From Candidatus Omnitrophota bacterium (GTDB lineage: Bacteria > Omnitrophota > Gorgyraeia > Duberdicusellales > 4484-171), in assembly GCA_023818995.1 (NCBI GenBank), contig JAMWDA010000086.1, positions 1 through 6,835 on the forward strand: 6,835 nucleotides of DNA. Direction: 5' to 3'. Below are positions 1 to 5,541 of this stretch, in pieces (the first letter of the stretch is position 1; every line of letters starts with the position of its first letter). The notes under the pieces were generated by a model, which was not told where the DNA came from, did not search any database, and was given only the letters and a program-made list of their open reading frames with translations. Made by a program: the position numbers and the translations under genes.

Positions 1-221
1 TTAAAAAAATTAACCCTTCTGCTAAGATAGTTGAAGATAAAATAAGGATAAGACCGGATAAAAGCGAGGTTGAGCGGTTATTGGGTAGTAACGAGAAGTT
101 ATTTAGTTTAACAGGTTGGAAACCAACCTATAGTTTAGATGAGGGTTTAAAAGAAACTATAGAGTGGTTTAGTGTTCCACAAAATTTAGAATTATATAAG
201 GCACAAATCTATAATGTCTAA
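1..221 (+). CDS. legB: NAD-dependent nucleotide-sugar 4,6-dehydratase, C-terminal fragment (LegB-like)
   Basis: This is the 3' end of a gene that begins outside the window; 72 complete codons from position 3 are followed by TAA at 219-221. The visible protein has the C-terminal signature of extended short-chain dehydrogenase/epimerase enzymes acting on nucleotide sugars: an R-I-R-P-D-K-S-E-V-E-R-L stretch, then G-W-K-P-T-Y-S-L-D-E-G-L and K-E-T-I-E-W-F. In the legionaminic pathway LegB removes water from a nucleotide-linked GlcNAc to give the 4-keto-6-deoxy sugar used by the aminotransferase that follows. The NAD-binding Rossmann part and the YxxxK catalytic site lie upstream and cannot be seen. 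The stop overlaps the next start by 8 bp, indicating one transcript. The LegB assignment rests on the tail sequence plus the neighbours; another epimerase/dehydratase is possible. Confidence 0.8.
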   Translation, partial: KKINPSAKIVEDKIRIRPDKSEVERLLGSNEKLFSLTGWKPTYSLDEGLKETIEWFSVPQNLELYKAQIYNV

Positions 222-1317
222 GAGGAATATTTTCTTAGATGCTCCTAACGTAGGTAATATAGAGAAGAGATATCTTTGTAGAGCAATAGATAGTGGTTAT
301 ATTTCTACTTTTGGTGATTACGTTCCTAAGTTTGAAAAAAAATTTGCTTCTTATTTAGGTATTAAGAAGGCAGTTTCTACTCAGAGTGGAACATCAGCTA
401 TACATATTGCCCTCTATACTTTAGGTATTGGCAAAGGGGATGAGGTAATAGTTCCTTCACTTACTTTCATAGCTACGGTTAATCCTATAAAATATGTGGG
501 AGCAACCCCTGTATTTGTAGATGTAGATATGGATACATGGAATATCCTACCCTCTGAAATCGAGAAAAAAATTACTAAACACACAAAGGCAATATTACCC
601 GTTCATCTTTACGGTAATCCCTGCGATATGTCTGCGATAAATAAGATAGCTAAAGAGTATAATATTAAGGTTATTGAGGATGCTACGGAGAGCTTAGGTG
701 CTACCTACAATGGTAAATATACAGGAACAATGGGTGATTTAGGATGTTTTAGCTTTAATGGTAATAAGATAATTACTACCGGTGGAGGAGGGATGGTAGT
801 AGGAAACGATGATAAGATGCTTGATCGCATTAGATTTCTTGTTAATCAAGCAAGGGAAGATAATAATAATTATTATCATCCTGAAATAGGGTTTAACTAT
901 AGAATGACTAATATAGAGGCTGCTTTAGGTTTATCGCAGTTAGAGAGATTGGAGGAGTTTTTAGAGAAGAAGATAAAATTTAATACTATTTACAAGGAAG
1001 AACTTAGCAATATAAAAGGGATTAAATTTCAAAACACTTTGCCCAAAGCAAGAAGTTCTTGTTGGTTAACATGTATTTTGATAGAAAAAGATTTGGATAT
1101 TTCTACCCTGCAGAGAAAATTAGAGAAGAAAGGTATACCTACAAGAAGAGTATTTATGCCTGTAGTAGAGTTTCCTCCTTACTGCAACTATAGATCTGAT
1201 AAATATAAAAATTCTTATACGATATACAGGAAAGGTCTATGTTTACCAAGTTCTACTTTGAATTCGTTTAAAGATATCGTTTACGTTTGTAAAAATTTAA
1301 GAGAACTATTGAAATGA
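214..1317 (+). CDS. legC: DegT/DnrJ/EryC1-family PLP aminotransferase, LegC-like
   Basis: A sugar aminotransferase predicted to transfer an amino group, usually from glutamate, to C4 of the 4-keto-6-deoxy sugar made by the upstream dehydratase. At 367 residues it is full length for the family. Visible landmarks are the phosphate-binding S-G-T-S-A at about 58-62, the E-D-A-T-E-S segment with the pyridine-nitrogen Asp at 156, the Schiff-base lysine K185 in S-F-N-G-N-K followed by a glycine run, and G-F-N-Y-R-M-T-N at 226-233. The ATG at 214 lies inside the end of the dehydratase gene (8-bp overlap), with only a weak AAGG 12 nt upstream, so translational coupling is likely. PseC, PglE and other DegT-family enzymes share these motifs. 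The LegC call depends on the NeuB/LegI, PtmE and LegF neighbours, and the exact substrate is inferred. Confidence 0.87.
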   Translation: MSKRNIFLDAPNVGNIEKRYLCRAIDSGYISTFGDYVPKFEKKFASYLGIKKAVSTQSGTSAIHIALYTLGIGKGDEVIVPSLTFIATVNPIKYVGATPVFVDVDMDTWNILPSEIEKKITKHTKAILPVHLYGNPCDMSAINKIAKEYNIKVIEDATESLGATYNGKYTGTMGDLGCFSFNGNKIITTGGGGMVVGNDDKMLDRIRFLVNQAREDNNNYYHPEIGFNYRMTNIEAALGLSQLERLEEFLEKKIKFNTIYKEELSNIKGIKFQNTLPKARSSCWLTCILIEKDLDISTLQRKLEKKGIPTRRVFMPVVEFPPYCNYRSDKYKNSYTIYRKGLCLPSSTLNSFKDIVYVCKNLRELLK

Positions 1318-1958
1318 AGAAAGATTTAATCCTTATAGGAGGAGGAGGACATTGTAAAGCTTGTATAGATGTTATTGAGGCAGAAGGAAAATTTAAGATC
1401 GCTGGTATAATTGATGTAAAAGAAAAGGTTAGCCAAAAAGTATTAGGTTATCCCATAATTGGATGTGATGAAGATTTGGATAAATTAGTTGGGGAGTACA
1501 GATATTTTTTTATCACCTTGGGTCAGATAAAATCTGCTAATCAGCGAATAGAAAAATTTGAATTTTTGGAAAAATATAAGGTTGAGTTTCCTGTAATTGT
1601 TTCTCCTTTAGCCTACGTTTCTAAGAGTGCTTATTTAGGTGAAGGAACAATCGTTATGCACAAAGCTTTCGTAAATTCTGAGGCTAAGGTTGGGAGAAAT
1701 TGTATTATAAATACTAATGCTATTGTTGAACATAATGTTGATATAAACGACCACTGTCATATTTCTACAGGTAGTATCGTTAATGGCGGTTCAAAAATAG
1801 GTGAAGGAGTTTTTTTAGGTAGTAACAGTGTGGTAGTTAACAATATAGAGATAACTAAAGGAACCATTATTGGAGCAGGGTCAGTGGTAGTATCTTCTAT
1901 TTATAAAGAAGGTATATACGTAGGTAATCCTGTTAAAAGGATAGAAAGAGATGGATAG
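1314..1958 (+). CDS. legH: NeuD/PglD/LegH-family sugar N- or O-acetyltransferase
   Basis: A left-handed beta-helix acyltransferase of 214 residues, the usual length for the NeuD/PglD family. Residues 1-90 form the small Rossmann-like sugar-nucleotide-binding domain, opening with L-I-L-I-G-G-G-G-H. From about residue 100 to 195 imperfect hexapeptide repeats build the acetyl-CoA-binding helix. H140 in I-V-E-H-N-V aligns with the catalytic-base histidine of PglD, and the protein ends with G-N-P-V-K-R-I, typical of the CoA-site tail. In this setting it most likely acetylates the new 4-amino group on the LegC product (the LegH step); NeuD-type O-acetylation of a finished sialic acid is the alternative. 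The start overlaps the aminotransferase stop as ATGA, and its own stop overlaps the next start by 8 bp. Confidence 0.85.
   Translation: MKKDLILIGGGGHCKACIDVIEAEGKFKIAGIIDVKEKVSQKVLGYPIIGCDEDLDKLVGEYRYFFITLGQIKSANQRIEKFEFLEKYKVEFPVIVSPLAYVSKSAYLGEGTIVMHKAFVNSEAKVGRNCIINTNAIVEHNVDINDHCHISTGSIVNGGSKIGEGVFLGSNSVVVNNIEITKGTIIGAGSVVVSSIYKEGIYVGNPVKRIERDG
1936..1941 (+). promoter_or_regulatory. Ribosome binding site for the NeuB/LegI gene
   Basis: AAAGGA lies 9 nt before the ATG at 1951, inside the end of the acetyltransferase gene. It supports the chosen start, which overlaps the preceding stop by 8 bp. This is one of the few convincing Shine-Dalgarno sequences in the window. Confidence 0.55.
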
Positions 1959-2955
1959 AGTTTTTATTATAGCTGAAGCAGGAGTTAATCATAACGGTAA
2001 AATAGAGATAGCCAAGAAGATGATAGATGTAGCTAAAGAGATAGGAGCGGATGCAATAAAGTTTCAGACTTTTAAGGCAGAGAACATTGTTACTAAAATT
2101 GCTTCTAAATCAGATTATCAGAGAAAAAATACAGATATTAATGAGGCACAGTTAGAGATGCTAAAAAGATACGAATTGGATTTTTCCGATTATTTTGAGT
2201 TAAAAAACTACTGTCAAATTAAGAATATTGAGTTTCTCTCATCACCTTTTGATTTAGAGAGTATAGATTTCCTTAAAGATTTGGGGGTAAACACTTTTAA
2301 GATACCTTCGGGAGAAATAAACAATCTACCTTATCTTAGAAAGATAGGTTATTTATGTAAAAAAGTTCTCCTTTCTACAGGTATGTGTGATATTGATGAG
2401 ATAAGCGATGCTTTGGATATTCTCGTTAGATGTGGGACTTTAAAAGATGATATAACAGTATTACATTGTCATACACAGTATCCAACTTTACCTAAAGATG
2501 TTAATTTGAAGGCTATGGTAACCATTGGGGAAAGATTTAAAGTTAAGGTTGGCTATTCTGACCATACTCTTGGTATAGAGATTGCTTTAGCTGCGGTAAG
2601 TTTAGGAGCAGAAGTTATTGAGAAACACTTTACTTTAGATAGAAGTATGGAAGGTCCTGACCATAAAGCATCTTTACAGCCGGAGGAATTTAAAGAGATG
2701 GTTAGAGCAATAAGGAATGTAGAGGTATCTTTAGGTGATGGTATAAAAAAGCCTTCTCAGGAAGAGTTAAAGAATAGAGTGTTTGTTCGTAAGAGTATAG
2801 TTGCTGCTAAAGATATTAAGAAAGGAGAAATATTTAATGAAAATAATCTTGCAGTTAAACGTCCTGCTTTAGGATTAAGTCCAATGTTATGGGATAAGGT
2901 TATCGGTAAAATAGCTAAAAGGGATTTTAAAAAAGATGAATTTATAGAATTATGA
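1951..2955 (+). CDS. legI: N-acylneuraminate/legionaminic acid synthase (NeuB/LegI family)
   Basis: Condenses an N-acyl hexosamine with phosphoenolpyruvate to form a nine-carbon nonulosonic acid in the cytoplasm. The 334-residue protein has both expected domains. The TIM-barrel synthase domain (about 1-260) starts with I-I-A-E-A-G-V-N-H-N-G and carries K-F-Q-T near residue 37, S-S-P-F at 97-100, K-I-P-S-G-E at 117-122, and the likely metal-binding histidines H205 in Y-S-D-H-T and H226 in E-K-H-F. The SAF antifreeze-like domain (about 275-334) contains R280 in F-V-R-K-S, matching the arginine that reaches a partner subunit's active site in NeuB dimers, and K-D-I-K-K-G-E. The M-E-G-P-D-H-K-A-S-L segment and the neighbours favour LegI; NeuB (sialic acid) is the alternative and PseI is less likely. 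Its TGA stop overlaps an ATG as ATGA. Confidence 0.92.
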   Translation: MDRVFIIAEAGVNHNGKIEIAKKMIDVAKEIGADAIKFQTFKAENIVTKIASKSDYQRKNTDINEAQLEMLKRYELDFSDYFELKNYCQIKNIEFLSSPFDLESIDFLKDLGVNTFKIPSGEINNLPYLRKIGYLCKKVLLSTGMCDIDEISDALDILVRCGTLKDDITVLHCHTQYPTLPKDVNLKAMVTIGERFKVKVGYSDHTLGIEIALAAVSLGAEVIEKHFTLDRSMEGPDHKASLQPEEFKEMVRAIRNVEVSLGDGIKKPSQEELKNRVFVRKSIVAAKDIKKGEIFNENNLAVKRPALGLSPMLWDKVIGKIAKRDFKKDEFIEL

Positions 2956-3011
2956 AAAGAAAAATATTTGTAATTAGGATATTTTTGAGAAGAAAGGAGG
3001 CGGTTATATAA
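2952..3011 (+). pseudogene. Possible 5' remnant of a legG/neuC hydrolysing 2-epimerase gene
   Basis: An ATG at 2952 overlaps the synthase stop as ATGA, the usual coupled start of a next operon gene. It encodes MKRKIFVI and then R-I-F-L-R-R-K-E-A-V-I before TAA at 3009-3011, only 19 codons. LegG/NeuC proteins, which hydrolyse UDP- or GDP-linked amino sugars and epimerise C2, often begin with M-K-R-K-I or similar and continue V-T-G-T-R-A-E-Y-G. The match ends just where that conserved motif should start. An intact gene would need about 1.1 kb, but only 130 bp separate the synthase and ptmE. I infer that most of legG was deleted, or lost in assembly. The match is only eight residues, so chance is a real possibility. 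No recognisable legG 3' end was found in the three forward frames of the rest of the gap. Confidence 0.4.
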
Positions 3012-3012
3012 C
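2985..3012 (+). promoter_or_regulatory. Candidate sigma-70-type promoter in the legI-ptmE gap
   Basis: TTGAGA at 2985-2990 and TATAAC at 3007-3012 each differ from the consensus boxes by one base and are 16 nt apart. If active, transcription would start near 3019 and give ptmE a leader of about 65 nt. The DNA is very AT-rich, so such matches arise by chance. The -10 box lies within the perfect 10-bp palindrome GTTATATAAC at 3003-3012. Confidence 0.22.
2993..3000 (+). promoter_or_regulatory. Orphan strong Shine-Dalgarno sequence
   Basis: AAAGGAGG is the strongest Shine-Dalgarno match noticed in the window, but no ATG, GTG or TTG lies at a usable distance downstream. At 8 nt there is only ATA at 3008, which would open a 7-codon frame ending at 3031. 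The ptmE start is 85 nt away and has no Shine-Dalgarno sequence of its own. The site could be a remnant of a lost start or a purine-rich coincidence. Confidence 0.35.
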
Positions 3013-3085
3013 TACTATAAAAATTAAATAAAAAAATTACGCGTTATCTTGTAAAGAGAGATTTATCGTATAAAAGTTTAGTTTT

Positions 3086-4165
3086 ATGGAAAAAGAAATT
3101 TTTATTTTACCCAAAGAATCAATAAAGGAAGCTTTAAAGAAGCTGGATAGAACTGCTAAAAAGGTTCTATTGGTCGTGGATAAGAAGAATAAACTTTTAG
3201 GAACATTGACTGATGGCGATATCCGTCGTTATATTCTTAAAGGTAAAAGTCTGGAGGATAATTTAGAAGAAGTTTATAATAGAAATCCAAAATATATAGA
3301 GGAGGATAATTTCTCTATAGAGTCAGCAAGAGAATTGTTTATTAAACATAGATTAGAACTTTTACCTATAGTGGATAGCCGTAAGAGAGTAGTAGATTTC
3401 CTTCTATGGTCTCAGGTTTTTTCTGAGAAAGAACCTCCTCTTTTGAATTTATTACCTTTGGATGTTCCTGTAGTAATAATGGCAGGAGGTAAGGGTGGGA
3501 GATTAGACCCTTTTACCAAAGTTCTTCCCAAACCACTTATCCCCATAGGAGATAAACCAATTATAGAGTTAATCATAGATGAATTTAAAAGATGGGGAGC
3601 GAAGGAATTTTACTTAATTTTGAATTACAAAGCAGAAATTATTCAATCTTATTTTGAAGGAATGAATAGGGATTATAAACTTCATTATATAAGAGAAAAA
3701 GATTTTTTAGGCACAGTGGGAGGATTAAGTTTATTGGAAGATATCATAGATAAAGTGTTTATTGTTTCTAACTGCGATGTTATTGTTAAAGCTGATTTTG
3801 GCAAAGTGGTTAAATTCCACAAGGATAACAATGTTTGGTTAACGATACTTTCTTCCGTCCAACACTATAAGATTCCCTATGGAATTATAAAATTTAAGAA
3901 AAAAGGTAAGGTTACTGAAATTGTAGAAAAGCCCGAACAGACCTTTATTATAAATACAGGAGTTTACGTTATAGATAGGGAAGCTTTAAAATTCATCACT
4001 AAAGGTTCACCCGTGGAGATGAACGAGTTAATTATGTGTTTACTTAAGAATAAACGTAAAGTTGTTACTTATCCTGTAAATGAGAATGATTATATAGATA
4101 TTGGGCAATGGGAAGAGTATAAGAAATCAGTAGAGAAGATTTCTCTTAGTAAATTAATAATATAA
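3086..4165 (+). CDS. ptmE: CBS-domain sugar-1-phosphate nucleotidyltransferase, PtmE-like
   Basis: A fused protein of 359 residues. The first ~115 residues form a pair of CBS modules with the signature T-D-G-D-I-R-R at 42-48. The rest is a nucleotidyltransferase of the GlmU/RmlA type, with the nucleotide-binding loop M-A-G-G-K-G-G-R-L at 132-140, P-K-P at 148-150, the likely metal-binding Asp in N-C-D at 229-231, E-K-P at 281-283, N-T-G at 290-292 and Y-I-D-I-G at 336-340. In Campylobacter PtmE makes GDP-glucosamine to feed legionaminic acid synthesis, and the same role is inferred here. The second residue of the usual G-T-R-L loop motif is Gly rather than Thr. No Shine-Dalgarno is visible; an in-frame TAA at 3071 rules out an upstream start. 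The stop shares one base with the next ATG. Confidence 0.82.
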   Translation: MEKEIFILPKESIKEALKKLDRTAKKVLLVVDKKNKLLGTLTDGDIRRYILKGKSLEDNLEEVYNRNPKYIEEDNFSIESARELFIKHRLELLPIVDSRKRVVDFLLWSQVFSEKEPPLLNLLPLDVPVVIMAGGKGGRLDPFTKVLPKPLIPIGDKPIIELIIDEFKRWGAKEFYLILNYKAEIIQSYFEGMNRDYKLHYIREKDFLGTVGGLSLLEDIIDKVFIVSNCDVIVKADFGKVVKFHKDNNVWLTILSSVQHYKIPYGIIKFKKKGKVTEIVEKPEQTFIINTGVYVIDREALKFITKGSPVEMNELIMCLLKNKRKVVTYPVNENDYIDIGQWEEYKKSVEKISLSKLII

Positions 4166-4899
4166 TGGGTATTTTTTCTTTAGTAGTGGCAAGAAAGGGG
4201 AGTAAAGGATTAGCCAATAAGGTAGTCCAACTTGTCAATGGCAAGTATGTTTTTGAGTACTCTATAGAATACTCCCTTAATTTAGAGAAGGTAATTAATG
4301 CTACCATATTTACTGTGGTTTCTTCTGATTCAGAATTGATTGAGACCTATTGTTTATCTAAGGGTATACATTTTATTAAACGAGAAGATAGATTATCTTC
4401 TGATACTTGTAGGATAGAAGAGGTAATCTACGATGCTTATACTAACGTGGGTAAAAATTTTAAATACATTTCTCTACTTTATGGTAACGTTCCTACTCGT
4501 TATCCTGATGAGTTTTTAAAAGCGTATAATTTCTTAGAAGAAAATAACGATTACGATGCTGTTCTAAGTATGCAGAATGTGGGAAAATATAATCCCAGTT
4601 GGATATTTGAATATAACGAAGAAATTTTACCTTTAAAGAAAAAAGAAGGTTATAGAAGACAGGATTTAAAACAATTTATGATTCACGATGGGCATACCAT
4701 TCTTTTTAGGTCAGATTATTTTATAAATTTTATAAAGAACGGCAAGAAAGATGAGTTTATGTATCAGACTTTTGGTAGAAAGATAAAACCATTAATTAAC
4801 AATAAACTTATTATTGACGTAGATACTAAAAGTGAATTTATTTTGACAGCTTATGTCTTAAACGTTATAGGAGAATTTATTCCCGATAATAATGGGTAA
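4165..4899 (+). CDS. legF: Acylneuraminate/legionaminate cytidylyltransferase (LegF/NeuA family)
   Basis: Activates a nonulosonic acid by transfer of CMP from CTP, the last cytoplasmic step before glycosyl transfer. The 244-residue protein has the family's CTP-binding loop near the N-terminus, A-R-K-G-S-K-G at 9-15, and the catalytic-region signature R-R-Q-D-L at 164-168 followed by H-D-G at 174-176. I-D-V-D at 217-220 is the metal-binding Asp pair that precedes the C-terminal helix. Two signatures depart from the classical NeuA forms: G-L-A-N-K replaces G-(I/L)-P-x-K-N, and L-L-Y-G-N-V-P-T-R replaces the usual L-Q-P-T-S-P-L-R. This places it in a divergent branch of the family. The ATG shares its first base with the PtmE stop (TAATG) and has no clear Shine-Dalgarno, so coupled translation is likely. 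Legionaminate over sialate as substrate is inferred from the cassette. Confidence 0.83.
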   Translation: MGIFSLVVARKGSKGLANKVVQLVNGKYVFEYSIEYSLNLEKVINATIFTVVSSDSELIETYCLSKGIHFIKREDRLSSDTCRIEEVIYDAYTNVGKNFKYISLLYGNVPTRYPDEFLKAYNFLEENNDYDAVLSMQNVGKYNPSWIFEYNEEILPLKKKEGYRRQDLKQFMIHDGHTILFRSDYFINFIKNGKKDEFMYQTFGRKIKPLINNKLIIDVDTKSEFILTAYVLNVIGEFIPDNNG

Positions 4900-5524
4900 A
4901 AACTATTGGAATATTTCATTAGTTCTTTCTTTTTTTATGCATATGGTTATTATTTATTTCTTACCCAGTATAGCTATGGGTAAAATTAAGCCTATTAAGA
5001 AACAAGATACTTCTGAGTTAAAAATTATCCTTGAAGACAAAGTTTCCTTACAAGAGGAAAAGAAAAAAGTTGTGAAAAATTATTTAGACGAAGATATCTT
5101 ACCCCCACCGTATATAGACAATTTAGTTAAAGAGGTATTTATAGATAAAGATACCAGGCAGATAGATAATTCTAAGTTAGGAGATGAAGACTATAAGAAC
5201 AGAGTATTAGCAGAGATTCCTTCCCTTAAAGATTTAGATAAGAATCCCGCCTATATGGATTATTACAGTATGATAAGAGAAAGAATAAAAGTGAATGCTT
5301 ATCGTTATTACGATATTAACGATAGAGGGAAAGTCCATTTAAGTTTTATCCTCTTGAGTAATGGTAAGCTTGAGGATATTTTTTTAACTGGAGCAGAAGG
5401 TAGTAGAGAGTTAGTGAATATAGCTTTTAGGAGTGTGAAAAACTCCGCACCCTTCCCTCAATTTCCTAAGGAGCTTAACTATCCTAAACTACAGTTTAAT
5501 ATTTCTATATATTTTAAAAAATAA
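4892..5524 (+). CDS. TonB-family energy-transducer-like protein
   Basis: A 210-residue protein with the layout of TonB: a short cytoplasmic start, one membrane segment (about 9-26), a charged periplasmic spacer, and a C-terminal TonB-like domain (about 120-210). S13 and H17 in S-F-F-M-H match the Ser-x3-His of E. coli TonB, where the histidine is required for coupling to ExbB/ExbD. The C-terminal part has G-K-V-H-L-S-F-I-L-L-S-N-G-K-L, then A-P-F-P-Q-F-P at 186-192 and a final F-N-I-S-I-Y-F strand, as in many TonB-family proteins. The spacer (about 31-115) is lysine- and acid-rich with only one PPP (71-73), unlike the long proline-rich linker of classical TonB. The ATG overlaps the cytidylyltransferase stop by 8 bp. 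No exbB, exbD or receptor gene is visible, so its partner is unknown; a structural envelope role is an alternative. Confidence 0.72.
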   Translation: MGKNYWNISLVLSFFMHMVIIYFLPSIAMGKIKPIKKQDTSELKIILEDKVSLQEEKKKVVKNYLDEDILPPPYIDNLVKEVFIDKDTRQIDNSKLGDEDYKNRVLAEIPSLKDLDKNPAYMDYYSMIRERIKVNAYRYYDINDRGKVHLSFILLSNGKLEDIFLTGAEGSRELVNIAFRSVKNSAPFPQFPKELNYPKLQFNISIYFKK

Positions 5525-5541
5525 AATATTACCAAAAACCA

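Noticed and set aside
1951..2955. Pseudaminic acid synthase (PseI) instead of LegI/NeuB
   Set aside because: The neighbours are LegB-, LegH- and PtmE-like, with no PseB/PseG/PseH pattern, and the M-E-G-P-D-H-K-A-S-L segment fits the LegI/NeuB side better.
3003..3012. Palindrome GTTATATAAC as an operator or terminator stem
   Set aside because: It is short, purely AT apart from its ends, and has no loop and no trailing T-run, so it cannot be a terminator. Operator function has no support.
3069..3074. TATAAA shortly before the ptmE start as a -10 box
   Set aside because: The nearest -35-like TTGTAA (3049-3054) is only 14 nt away, and transcription would begin about 5 nt before the ATG. It is most likely an AT-rich coincidence.
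3012..3085. A 3' remnant of legG in the rest of the gap
   Set aside because: All three forward frames were translated. Each gives only short stretches broken by stops, or one open into the ptmE region out of frame, and none resembles a NeuC/LegG C-terminus.
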